Origin: Methyloligella solikamskensis
GTDB taxonomy: Bacteria; Pseudomonadota; Alphaproteobacteria; Rhizobiales; Methyloligellaceae
Assembly: GCF_042676065.1 (NCBI RefSeq)
Contig: NZ_JBHTJO010000001.1
Span: forward strand, 1,116,001-1,180,000
Direction: 5' to 3'
DNA: 64,000 nt
Below the pieces are notes generated by a model, which was not told the DNA's origin, did not search any database, and worked only from the letters and a program-made list of their open reading frames with translations. The position numbers and the translations under genes are program-made. Of this stretch, positions 25,572 through 34,154 are shown piece after piece (position 1 is the stretch's first letter; the number at the start of each line of letters is the position of its first letter).

Positions 25572-25907
25572 ATGACGATTCGTCGCTTCACACTTATGGC
25601 TTCCGCGGCTGCGCTTGCGGCTGCTTGGGCGATGCCGGCAGCGGCCGCCCCGGGAGCCGGCGTGTCCGTCCCCGCCGAGCGCGTCCAGAACGTGCAGAAG
25701 GTCGGCTGGTTCAGGAACCGCCGCGACGAGACCTATTACGTCGATGGCTCGGGCGAGCATGTCCGTGCGCCGGGCGCCGACGTGGACACCAACAGCCGCG
25801 GCACCCGCGTGCTTGCGCCGTTCGTCGATGTCGACACCCAGGGCAACGACGTTCGGGTGCGCGCGCCGTTCGTGAACATCATCCGCCCGAAGAATTGGGC
25901 CGACTAG
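25572..25907 (+). CDS. Small exported protein of unknown function
   Basis: The 111-residue product has a signal peptide ending MPAAAA and a mature domain of near-repeats: HVRAPGADVDTNSRGTRV, LAPFVDVDTQGNDVRV, RAPFVNIIRP. Each unit has the pattern [RL]APxxx(I/V)DT, suggesting a small beta-helix. AAGGAG precedes the ATG. It is monocistronic with its own terminator. Confidence 0.75.
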   Translation: MTIRRFTLMASAAALAAAWAMPAAAAPGAGVSVPAERVQNVQKVGWFRNRRDETYYVDGSGEHVRAPGADVDTNSRGTRVLAPFVDVDTQGNDVRVRAPFVNIIRPKNWAD

Positions 25908-25936
25908 TTCAGAGCCGACGCTTCATCGGTTTTCGG

Positions 25937-25970
25937 GAAGGGGCTCTCTGAGGAGGGCCCCTTTCTTTTG
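25937..25970 (+). terminator. Rho-independent terminator
   Basis: AAGGGGC and GCCCCTT form a perfect 7-bp stem followed by TTTCTTTT, ending the small exported-protein gene. Confidence 0.88.
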
Positions 25971-26109
25971 GGCATCGCATCTCTTTTTTCGCGCCGCATC
26001 CAAGCACTGGCTGCGGCGGAGTGCTGCGATTATGTCATTCCCGTTTTTTCCCGGGACGTGATAGCCAAGGGACAGACGACAAAGCGGCAAGCGAGGGAAG
26101 CCAAACGAC

Positions 26110-27960
26110 ATGCATAGTGAGGGTCTGCTTCAGATCGCGGTCTTTCTTGCAGCTGCGGCGTTCGCCGCGCCGCTCGGCCGCTGGCTGCAGATCAGCTCTG
26201 TGCTGGGATACCTGCTCGCCGGCGTTCTGATCGGGCCGTTCGGGCTCGGCCTCATCTATTCTCTCTACGACGTGGAGAACATCCTGAACTTCGCCGAGCT
26301 CGGCGTGGTGATGCTGCTGTTCCTGATCGGTCTGGAGCTGCGCCCGATCCGCCTGTGGTCCATGCGCTCGGCGATCTTCGGCTTGGGCGGCGCGCAGCTC
26401 TTCGCGACGGCGATCCTGCTCGGCGTGGCCGCTTTGCTGTTCGGGCTGGAGTTCAACGAGGCGATCTTCGTGGGGCTTGCGCTCTCCCTGTCCTCCACGG
26501 CCTTTGCCATCCAGATCCTCAACGAGAAGGGCGAGATGACCGCCCGCCACGGACGGCTCGGCTTCACGGTGCTGCTTTTCCAGGACCTGGCCGCCATCCC
26601 GCTGATCGCTCTCGTGCCGGTCTTCGCCTTCGGCGTGGGCGAAGGCTCAGGGATGGATCTGCAGGCCGCGGTGCTGGCCATCGGCACTATCATCGGCGTC
26701 GTGATCGTCGGCCGGTTCGTGCTGGCCCGGGTCTTCCGGCTGGTGGCGATGACCGATGTGCGCGAAGCCATGACGGCAACGGCGCTGCTCACGGTGGTCG
26801 GCGTCGCGCTGGTCATGGAGTCGGCGGGGCTGTCGGCGGCGCTCGGCGCGTTCATCGCCGGCGCGCTACTCGCCGATTCCGAATACCGCCATCAGATCGA
26901 AGCCGATATCGCGCCGTTCGAGGGGCTGCTGCTCGGCCTGTTCTTCCTCGCGGTCGGCATGACAGTCGACTTCAACATTCTCGCCGACCAGCCGGTCCTA
27001 ATCTTCGGGATTGCGGTGGGGCTGATCGCGATCAAGGCGGCGGTGCTCTATTGCCTCGGGCGCTGGTGGGGGCTTTCGAACAGTCCTGCTCGCAGGCTGG
27101 GGCTGGTGCTGAGTCAGGGCGGTGAGTTCGGCTTCGTGCTGTTTCAGGCAGGCGCTGCCGATGGGGTGATCGATACGCCGCTCGGCAATCTTCTGACGCT
27201 GGCCGTCACGCTTTCCATGGCGGCCACACCGCTGCTCCTGCGGCTCGACGACATGATCCGTGGCTACTCCAGCGAGGAAGCGCCGGACTACGAAACGCCG
27301 CCGGAAGCGGATGGCCACGTGATCATCGCCGGGTTCGGCCGGTTTGGGCAGATCGTGGCGCGCGTGCTGCGCGCCCGGCAGATTCCCTTCACGGCGCTGG
27401 ATATCAGCGTGACCCAAGTCGACTTCGTGCGCCGTTTCGGCAGCAATATCTATTACGGCGACGCGGCGCGACTCGACATCCTGCGCGCAGCCCAGGCGGA
27501 CAAGGCGCGGGCCTTCGTGCTGGCCATCGACGATGTGGAAGCCTCGATCCGGGTCGCGGAAACGGTCCGTCAGAACTTTCCGGACCTCCCGATCTATGCG
27601 CGCGCCAGGAACCGGACCCATGTGCATCAGCTCATGGAGCTCGGTATCACCGATATCCAGCGCGAGACTTTCCTCTCCGCACTGGAACTGACGCGTGGCG
27701 TTCTAGCCGGGATCGGCTTGAGCTCGCGGGAGGTGAAGCGGCTTACCGAGACCTTCAAGGCTCATGACGAGCGGCGGCTCTACGACGACCGGAAATATTG
27801 GAGCGATGTCGAGAAGATGCGCGCCAATGTCATGTCCTCGGCGAAGGAGCTGGAGGAGCTGTTTGCCCAGGACATCCAAGATCTCGCCGACCAGGACGAG
27901 ATCAACGATGAGAAGAAAGATGGGAAAGAATCAGCTTCGCGATCTCGGATTGATGCGTGA
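26110..27960 (+). CDS. CPA2-family cation/proton antiporter (KefB/KefC-like)
   Basis: The 616-residue protein joins a 12-13 TM Na+/H+-exchanger domain (about residues 5-380) to a cytoplasmic RCK/TrkA-N domain with the Rossmann motif IIAGFGRFGQIVARVL and the ribose-binding aspartate in FTALDIS. Kef-type systems export K+ in exchange for H+ and are gated by nucleotides or glutathione adducts. No ancillary KefF/KefG subunit gene is adjacent. The tail ends in a charged coil (QDLADQDEINDEKKDGKE). It overlaps the convergent hydrolase gene by 59 bp. Confidence 0.93.
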   Translation: MHSEGLLQIAVFLAAAAFAAPLGRWLQISSVLGYLLAGVLIGPFGLGLIYSLYDVENILNFAELGVVMLLFLIGLELRPIRLWSMRSAIFGLGGAQLFATAILLGVAALLFGLEFNEAIFVGLALSLSSTAFAIQILNEKGEMTARHGRLGFTVLLFQDLAAIPLIALVPVFAFGVGEGSGMDLQAAVLAIGTIIGVVIVGRFVLARVFRLVAMTDVREAMTATALLTVVGVALVMESAGLSAALGAFIAGALLADSEYRHQIEADIAPFEGLLLGLFFLAVGMTVDFNILADQPVLIFGIAVGLIAIKAAVLYCLGRWWGLSNSPARRLGLVLSQGGEFGFVLFQAGAADGVIDTPLGNLLTLAVTLSMAATPLLLRLDDMIRGYSSEEAPDYETPPEADGHVIIAGFGRFGQIVARVLRARQIPFTALDISVTQVDFVRRFGSNIYYGDAARLDILRAAQADKARAFVLAIDDVEASIRVAETVRQNFPDLPIYARARNRTHVHQLMELGITDIQRETFLSALELTRGVLAGIGLSSREVKRLTETFKAHDERRLYDDRKYWSDVEKMRANVMSSAKELEELFAQDIQDLADQDEINDEKKDGKESASRSRIDA

Positions 27961-28750
27961 ACGGGCTCATATGGCCGGCGCGCGGAATGATGGTCAGCTC
28001 CGCATCCGGTAGGGCGTCGGCGAGCATCTCCACCACGCTGCGGGCGGGAGCCCGGGTCTTTCCGCCGACGATCAACAGGGTCGGTGCTTCGACCTTAGCG
28101 TAATCCTCAAGGGTCGTTTCCGCCTCGATGGCCACTGTGAATTCCAACGCCACCTTCGGAATGGTCGCCGCGATGGCCCGCTTGAAGCGGTCCGGCGCCA
28201 GGAACCAGCGCAGCCGTCCGAGCCAGTAGCTCATGAAGGCCGCAGCGGCCCGGCGGTCGTCGCCGTCGGCCACGGCGGTGAGAACCCGCACGCCGAGACG
28301 ATCGATCTCCTTCCATTCCGGCCGGTTCTCCTGACGCAGCAGGTGAAAGGAGACGGGCTCGATCAGGCAGAGGCTCTTGACCCGGTCGCCAAGACGGAGC
28401 GCCGCCTCTAAGGCGAGGGCCGCACCATAGGAATGGCCGACGAGATGAAGCGGGCCGTCGGCCTTCTCGGCGAGCTCAGTGAGAATGCGGACATCGCCGT
28501 CGATGGAGAAAGGGCGATGGACGGGCCAGGCGTCGGAGCGGCCATAGCCGATGAAGTCCGGCGCGATGAAATGCCAGTCATCATGGAGCTGATGGATCAG
28601 CGGCAGCCATTCCTTGTGGGAGGCGCTGGAGCAATGGCCGATCAGCACCGTAGGGCCCGCGCCTTCTTCCAGATAGGCGATCTTCAGATCGTCGAGCTGA
28701 AAGCTTTCCAGGTGCGGCGCGACCGCTTCTGTGGCCTCCGACTCCGACAC
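27902..28750 (-). CDS. Alpha/beta-fold hydrolase
   Basis: The protein of about 282 residues has the nucleophile elbow GHSYG in LVGHSYGAALAL, an oxyanion region near VLIGHCSSASHKEW, and the catalytic His in IPRAGHMSPF. The usual acid after strand 6-7 is not obvious around LLIVGGKTRAPA. Substrate is unknown. The start is uncertain: GTG at 28750 follows the rpoH stop by 13 bp, so the gene probably rides on the rpoH transcript; the frame itself extends into rpoH. The 3' end overlaps the Kef gene tail to tail. Confidence 0.82.
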   Translation of the reverse strand: MSESEATEAVAPHLESFQLDDLKIAYLEEGAGPTVLIGHCSSASHKEWLPLIHQLHDDWHFIAPDFIGYGRSDAWPVHRPFSIDGDVRILTELAEKADGPLHLVGHSYGAALALEAALRLGDRVKSLCLIEPVSFHLLRQENRPEWKEIDRLGVRVLTAVADGDDRRAAAAFMSYWLGRLRWFLAPDRFKRAIAATIPKVALEFTVAIEAETTLEDYAKVEAPTLLIVGGKTRAPARSVVEMLADALPDAELTIIPRAGHMSPFTHQSEIAKLILSHLSSHR

Positions 28751-28763
28751 GAGCAGCGGCCGG

Positions 28764-30293
28764 CTATTCGACCGAGGCCGGTTCGTACTGCTCGGCGGCT
28801 GCCTTCTGCACGGCTTTCTGGACCTTTTCGAAGGCGCGCACTTCGATCTGCCGGATACGCTCACGGCTGACGCCGAACTCACCGGAAAGCTCCTCCAGGG
28901 TGAGGGGATCCTCCGACAGCCGGCGCGCCTCGAAGACGCGGCGCTCGCGGTCGTTCAGACCTTCCAACGCCTGGACCAGCAGGTCGTGGCGGTTGCTCTT
29001 CTCCTCGGACTCGGCGAGCAGGGTCTCCTGGTCGGTGTTCTCGTCGACCAGCCAATCCATCCATTCGCCGCCGCCTTCCGCATCGTGGCGGATGGGTGCA
29101 TTGAGAGAGGAGTCGCCGCCGAGGCGCCGGTTCATGGAAACTACGTCGTCCTCGGTCACGCCGAGGCTGGTGGCGATCTTCTTCACCTGATCGGGGCGCA
29201 GATCGCCTTCGTCGAGGGCGCGGAGCTGGCCCTTCATCTTGCGCAGATTGAAGAACAGCTTCTTCTGGGCGGCGGTGGTGCCCATCTTCACCAGGCTCCA
29301 GGAGCGCAGGATGTATTCCTGGATCGCAGCCCGGATCCACCACATGGCGTAGGTGGCGAGCCGGAAGCCTTTGTCGGGATCGAAGCGCTTCACCGCCTGC
29401 ATCAGCCCGACATTGCCTTCGGAGATCACCTCGCCGGTGGGCAGGCCGTAGCCGCGATAGCCCATGGCGATACGCGCTACGAGGCGCAGGTGAGAGGTCA
29501 CCAGCATATGGGCCGCGTCGCGGTCGCCATGCTCCTGCCAGCGCTTGGCGAGCATGAACTCCTGCTCCGGCTCGAGCATGGGGAACTGGCGGATCTCTTC
29601 GAGATACCGTGTCAGGCCGCCATGGGCCGAGACGCTGGGGAGCGCGCGGGTGGTCACGCTGCGCTGGGGCGCCGGGGTCTTCTCCGCAGGGCCGTCATCC
29701 TCATCCTCATCGTCATCGTCGGAGACCTCGTCGAACTCTTCGTCCAGTTCCTCTTCGAGTTCGGCGGAGGTCTCTTCCTCATCGGTCTCCGATTCCTCAG
29801 CCTCGGCACTTGCCTTCGCCTTGGTCTCCTCGGATTCAGCCGCAGCCGCCTTGGCGGTCTGCTTCTTCGTAGCCGCCGTGGTCTTCTTCGCGGCGGTCGA
29901 CTTGCTCGCTGACGAGGACTTGGCAGTCGCCGGCTTCTTCGCCGTTGAAGATTTGGCCGTCGAAGATCTGGCCGTTGAAGATTTGGCGGCCGTAGATTTG
30001 GACGCAGCGGATTTCGCAGCGGTCTTCGTCGCAGGCGCTTTTTTTGTGGCCGTCGAATTCCTAGATGTCTTGCTGGCGGACTTGGTGCCGGTCTGCTTCT
30101 TCGCAGCCGGCTTGTCAGCCGTCGACGCCGCGGTCGCCGTCTTTGCGCTAGCCGACTTGGCGCGCGTGTCTTCGGTTGCTGACTCGGTCTTGGTGGAACG
30201 TGCGCGCTTGGCCTTCGATTCGGAAGCCTTCGCGCTCGACGCGGTTTTGCTTGCGCTGGCCGCTGCCTTCGTCCCTGCTTTTTCTGCAGCCAT
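28764..30293 (-). CDS. rpoH: RpoH-type heat-shock sigma factor with histone-H1-like extension
   Basis: Residues from about 215 form a complete sigma-32: region 2 (SEGNVGLMQAVKRFDP, LATYAMWWIRAAIQEYI), the RpoH box (AAQKKLFFNLRKMKGQL) and region 4 ending VSRERIRQIEVRAFEKVQKA. It directs RNA polymerase to heat-shock promoters. Unusually, about 210 residues precede this core: 1-150 are Ala/Lys/Ser/Thr repeats like histone H1 tails, and 150-200 are strongly acidic (SDDDDEDEDD). The usual RpoH is about 290-300 residues. The start ATG has AAGGAG nine bases upstream and no SD precedes the core, so the extension is probably translated. Confidence 0.93.
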   Translation of the reverse strand: MAAEKAGTKAAASASKTASSAKASESKAKRARSTKTESATEDTRAKSASAKTATAASTADKPAAKKQTGTKSASKTSRNSTATKKAPATKTAAKSAASKSTAAKSSTARSSTAKSSTAKKPATAKSSSASKSTAAKKTTAATKKQTAKAAAAESEETKAKASAEAEESETDEEETSAELEEELDEEFDEVSDDDDEDEDDGPAEKTPAPQRSVTTRALPSVSAHGGLTRYLEEIRQFPMLEPEQEFMLAKRWQEHGDRDAAHMLVTSHLRLVARIAMGYRGYGLPTGEVISEGNVGLMQAVKRFDPDKGFRLATYAMWWIRAAIQEYILRSWSLVKMGTTAAQKKLFFNLRKMKGQLRALDEGDLRPDQVKKIATSLGVTEDDVVSMNRRLGGDSSLNAPIRHDAEGGGEWMDWLVDENTDQETLLAESEEKSNRHDLLVQALEGLNDRERRVFEARRLSEDPLTLEELSGEFGVSRERIRQIEVRAFEKVQKAVQKAAAEQYEPASVE

Positions 30294-30399
30294 GAGAGCA
30301 CTCTCCTTGCGGCCTACTCAGCCGCAATCCCGCCTCGCTCGCCCCCCGGCGGCACTAGCTATAAGGGGTTTTCCTCTAGTGTTAAAGACTACGACCTCT

Positions 30400-31419
30400 T
30401 CACGGTTCCTTGAAAGCCGTAATCAATTTGTCGAGATCGGCGGGGAGCTTGCTGTCGAAGGCGAGATATTGATCCGTGGTGGGATGCCGGAACGCGAGAT
30501 GGGCGGCGTGGAGAGCCTGTCGATGGAGTCCCCCCGCGACGTCCGCGAGACGGTTAGGTAGTGTGCGGATCTTGGATTTAAACCCCTGCCCGTAAAGAGG
30601 GTCGCCTAGGAGCGGCGTGCCGAGATGGGCCATGTGAAGGCGCACTTGGTGGGTCCGCCCCGTCGCGAGGGTGCATTCCACCAAGCTGGCGAAGGGGGCG
30701 CCGCTCGTCTCGTCCGGCAGGGTGTACCGCTCGACCACGCGATAATGGGTCACAGCTTCGCGGGCGTCCGGGCGGTCCGGTTTCACCACGGCCATCTTGG
30801 TGCGATGGGTGGGGTGGCGGCCGATCGGAGCCGCGACGGTGCCGGCGGGTTTGGACGGTGAACCCCAGACGATCGCCAGGTAGCCCCGCTCCATATCGCC
30901 GGTCTTTCCATGGTCGGCGAACTGGGCGGCCAATGATCGATGGGCCACATCGGTCTTGGCGACGACCAGAAGCCCGCTCGTCTCTTTGTCGAGGCGATGG
31001 ACGATGCCGGGCCGGGCCACCCCGCCGATGCCGGAGAGTTCTGAACCGCAATGGGCGAGCAGCGCATTCACCAGGGTACCGTCCTGGTTGCCGGCCCCGG
31101 GATGGACGACGAGGCCCGCCGGCTTATCGATGACGAGGAGCTGATCGTCCTCGTAGACGATGTCGAGCTCGATCTCTTGCGCCCTGAGGCCCGAGGGCTC
31201 GGGCGGGGGCAGGGTGAGTTCGAAGCGTTCGCCTTGTTTGACCCGGTATTTCGGGTCTCTTATCGTCTCGCCGCCGCGGCTGAGCTGGCCCTGCCGGATA
31301 AGGTCTTGGACCCGGGTCCGGCTGAGATCGGCGATCCGGGATGCGAGAAACCGGTCGAGCCGGTCGTTCTCGTCGGCGGCTTCGGCCTCAGCCTCCATAG
31401 TTTTTGGCGGTTCGGTCAT
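30400..31419 (-). CDS. rluD: Ribosomal large subunit pseudouridine synthase RluD-like
   Basis: The 339-residue protein has an N-terminal S4 RNA-binding domain (RLDRFLASRIADLSRTRVQDLI) and the RsuA/RluA catalytic core with HRLDKETSGLLVVAK, where the Asp is the catalytic nucleophile. It modifies uridines in helix 69 of 23S rRNA if it is RluD; RluA/RluC relatives are alternatives. It lies upstream of rpoH on the same strand with a 106-bp gap. Confidence 0.93.
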   Translation of the reverse strand: MTEPPKTMEAEAEAADENDRLDRFLASRIADLSRTRVQDLIRQGQLSRGGETIRDPKYRVKQGERFELTLPPPEPSGLRAQEIELDIVYEDDQLLVIDKPAGLVVHPGAGNQDGTLVNALLAHCGSELSGIGGVARPGIVHRLDKETSGLLVVAKTDVAHRSLAAQFADHGKTGDMERGYLAIVWGSPSKPAGTVAAPIGRHPTHRTKMAVVKPDRPDAREAVTHYRVVERYTLPDETSGAPFASLVECTLATGRTHQVRLHMAHLGTPLLGDPLYGQGFKSKIRTLPNRLADVAGGLHRQALHAAHLAFRHPTTDQYLAFDSKLPADLDKLITAFKEP

Positions 31420-31475
31420 GTCAGGCGATCGGCTTGTCTCGAATAGGGGGCGGGCCGGCAGAAGGAATAAGACGG

Positions 31476-31883
31476 ATGACGAATCGCGGCGAGACGCCTC
31501 CCGATACTGATAACACGCCCATCGAAGGTTCGCCCTTCACGCCGCGCCAGGTCCGCATCCTGAAGATCGCGGTCATCGTCATGGGCGTGCTGCTGGTCGC
31601 CGGCTTCCTGCTGATCATCGCGACCATCGCTTTCCAGGCGACCCAGATGGGCGTCGAGGAAGATACGACGCCCGCCATCGAGCAGGCTTCCCCGCCGGCG
31701 GGTGAGCAGAAGACGCGCAAGGCGTTCGACGTCACCATCCCCGATGGCGCCGAGGTCGTGGATATGACCGTGGACGGCAACCGGCTGGTGCTCCATCTCA
31801 AAATCGCGGAAGGCGGTGATGTGCTGGTGATCGATTTGACGGACGGCAAGGTGATCTCGCGCATCGGGCTTCGCCCCGAATAG
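31476..31883 (+). CDS. DUF6476-like single-pass membrane protein
   Basis: The 135-residue protein has one TM helix near residues 29-52 (ILKIAVIVMGVLLVAGFLLI), a short Pro/Thr-rich N-terminus, and a periplasmic domain rich in Val and Asp that ends VLVIDLTDGKVISRIGLRPE, the conserved C-terminus of this alphaproteobacterial family. Function is unknown. AGAAGGA precedes the ATG. It is divergent from rluD. Confidence 0.8.
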   Translation: MTNRGETPPDTDNTPIEGSPFTPRQVRILKIAVIVMGVLLVAGFLLIIATIAFQATQMGVEEDTTPAIEQASPPAGEQKTRKAFDVTIPDGAEVVDMTVDGNRLVLHLKIAEGGDVLVIDLTDGKVISRIGLRPE

Positions 31884-32058
31884 GCCTCGAGGCCCGCGGG
31901 CGCGACCCCTGAAATGGCCGGGAAGTTCACTTTTTAGAAGCCTCACCGTGCTATCCACAACCTAAGAGGGACGTTGCGGCGCGCACGCCCAGGCTGGCGC
32001 GGGTGCGCCGGCTTGCGTCCCCGTTAGCCCGCAATCCTCCAGCTTGGGCGGTCAAGTG

Positions 32059-33891
32059 ATGAGCGAGCGCATCGAAGATTATGGCCTGATCGGCAACATG
32101 ACGTCGGCCGCTCTGGTGAGCCGCGAAGGTTCGATCGACTGGCTCTGTCTGCCGCGCTTCGACTCGCCGGCTGTGTTCGCGCGGCTCTTGGGCGACGGCG
32201 AGAATGGCTTCTGGAAGATCGCGCCGAAGGGCAAGACGACATCGGTCACGCGCCGCTACCTGCCCGAGACGGCGGTGCTGGAGACACGGTTCGAGACCGA
32301 GAAGGGATGCGTCACGGTCACGGACTTCATGCCGCTTTGCCATGAGCCGGAGAAGGTCGACGTGGTGCGCATCGTCGAGGGCGTCTCCGGCGAGGTCGAC
32401 ATGACAATGGAGCTGTCCATTCGCTTCGGCTACGGCGAGGCGGTTCCGTGGGTGCAGCAGCGCGACTACGGCCTACATGCCGTGGCCGGACCCGACACGG
32501 TGGAGCTCCATACGGACCTGCCGCTGGAAGGTAAGAACATGCGGACCTTCGCCCATTTCAAGGTGAAGGCGGGGACAAGTGTTCCCATGACGCTGTCCTA
32601 TCACCGGACCTTCCAGGTCCCGCAATTCGTGCCGGACCGCCAACAATGCCTGAACGAGACCGTCACTTTCTGGCGGAACTGGGTAAAGCGCGGCGATTTC
32701 AAACCGATCCCCGAGAAGTGGCGCTACGCCGTCATCCGCTCGATGATCACCTTGAAGCTCTGCACCTTCGCGCCGACGGGCGGGCTCGTGGCCGCGCCGA
32801 CGACCTCGCTGCCGGAGACCCTCGGCGGGGGCCGCAACTGGGACTATCGCTTCTGCTGGCTGCGGGATTCGTCGCTCACCCTCTATGCGCTTTTGAACGG
32901 CGGCTATCGCGAGGAAGCGGCGGCCTGGCGTAAATGGCTGATGCGCGCCGTCGCCGGCGATCCGCGCCAGCTGCAGATCATGTACGGCATCGCGGGCGAA
33001 CGCTCCCTGCCGGAATACGAGCTCGACTGGCTCGCCGGCTACGAGAAGAGCTCGCCGATCCGAGTGGGCAACGCGGCGGCGAAGCAGACCCAGCTCGATG
33101 TGTTCGGCGAGCTTCTCGACATGCTCCATGCGGCGCGCTGCGCCCAGTTGCCGCCCGAGGCGGAGGCCTGGGAGGTGGAGACGGTTCTCCTGGAGCATCT
33201 GGAAAAGAACTGGCAAGACCTGGGGCGCGGCATCTGGGAGGTGCGGGGCGATCCCCATGCCTTCACCCATTCGCGGATGATGTGCTGGGCAGCCTTCGAC
33301 CGGGCCATCGAGAGCGCGCAGCGCTTCGACCTCAAAGGTCCGCTCGACCGCTGGCGGGAAATCCGGGACAAGATCCACGCGGAGATCTGCGAGAAGGGCT
33401 TCGACAAGGAGCTGAACAGCTTCGTGCAGTATTACGGCGGCAAGACCCTGGATGCGGCGCTTCTGCTGATGCCGCAGCTCGGTTTTCTGCCGGCGGACGA
33501 TCCTCGGGTGCTCGGCACCATCGAGGCGATCGAGAAGAAGCTCCTGAAGGACGGCTTCGTGCTGCGCTATTCGACGGACAATGTGGACGACGGCGTGGGC
33601 GGCCGCGAAGGCGCGTTTCTCGCCTGCAGCTATTGGCTGGCCGATGCCTATACCCTGGCGGGCCGCAAGGAGGATGCCGAGGCGCTGTTCGACCGGCTGC
33701 TTTCGGTGCGCAACGATCTGGGGCTTCTGTCGGAAGAATACGATCCGGTTGCCAAGCGGCTGGTCGGGAATTTCCCGCAAGCCTTCTCCCATCTCGGACT
33801 GATCAACTCCGCCTATAACCTCTGCGAGAGGGGCGGACCGGCCCAGCAACGGGCGGGTAAGGACGGGCCGCCTGCGGATGGCCACGAATAG
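32059..33891 (+). CDS. Glycoside hydrolase family 15 protein (trehalase/glucoamylase-like)
   Basis: The 610-residue cytoplasmic protein has the bacterial GH15 layout: an N-terminal beta-sandwich beginning ERIEDYGLIGNMTSAALVS, then an (alpha/alpha)6 barrel with GGGRNWDYRFCWLRDSSLTL, the proposed general acid in GIWEVRGDPH and the base in LLSEEYDP, ending FPQAFSHLGLINSAYNL. The family cleaves alpha-glucosidic bonds; bacterial members of this type are often trehalases or isomaltose-type glucosidases. No trehalose genes are adjacent. tRNA-Glu follows on the same strand. Confidence 0.92.
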   Translation: MSERIEDYGLIGNMTSAALVSREGSIDWLCLPRFDSPAVFARLLGDGENGFWKIAPKGKTTSVTRRYLPETAVLETRFETEKGCVTVTDFMPLCHEPEKVDVVRIVEGVSGEVDMTMELSIRFGYGEAVPWVQQRDYGLHAVAGPDTVELHTDLPLEGKNMRTFAHFKVKAGTSVPMTLSYHRTFQVPQFVPDRQQCLNETVTFWRNWVKRGDFKPIPEKWRYAVIRSMITLKLCTFAPTGGLVAAPTTSLPETLGGGRNWDYRFCWLRDSSLTLYALLNGGYREEAAAWRKWLMRAVAGDPRQLQIMYGIAGERSLPEYELDWLAGYEKSSPIRVGNAAAKQTQLDVFGELLDMLHAARCAQLPPEAEAWEVETVLLEHLEKNWQDLGRGIWEVRGDPHAFTHSRMMCWAAFDRAIESAQRFDLKGPLDRWREIRDKIHAEICEKGFDKELNSFVQYYGGKTLDAALLLMPQLGFLPADDPRVLGTIEAIEKKLLKDGFVLRYSTDNVDDGVGGREGAFLACSYWLADAYTLAGRKEDAEALFDRLLSVRNDLGLLSEEYDPVAKRLVGNFPQAFSHLGLINSAYNLCERGGPAQQRAGKDGPPADGHE

Positions 33892-33953
33892 CGCTTGATC
33901 GGGGGTGGCCTAAGCCACTATAGGTGTCGCTTCCTGCATCGCAGGCCCTCGAC

Positions 33954-34029
33954 GCCCCGTTCGTCTAGAGGCCTAGGACGCCGGCCTCTCACGCCGGAAA
34001 CAGGGGTTCGATTCCCCTACGGGGCGCCA
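33954..34029 (+). tRNA. tRNA-Glu (anticodon CTC)
   Basis: The cloverleaf is complete: acceptor stem GCCCCGT/ACGGGGC, anticodon stem CCGGC/GCCGG with loop CTCTCAC (anticodon CTC), T-arm AGGGGTTCGATTCCCCT, and encoded CCA at the 3' end. Confidence 0.97.
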
Positions 34030-34154
34030 TTTTCTCCCAGGGTTTTCTCCACTGCTTCTTTGCGATCCCTTGCGCACGTCTTTTCCGTGCGGGGGCGGCA
34101 TCGCCCGCGTCTGGCGGCAGAGTGAGATCGAGCCGGCGAGCTAGAGTCTTCCCG

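Noticed and set aside
30294..30399. Sigma-32-type promoter (CCCCTTATA) before rpoH
   Set aside because: The -10-like match has no properly spaced CTTG -35 element, so it is not called.
32473..33885. 470-residue minus-strand frame opposite the GH15 gene
   Set aside because: It is a shadow of the well-supported glycoside hydrolase frame.
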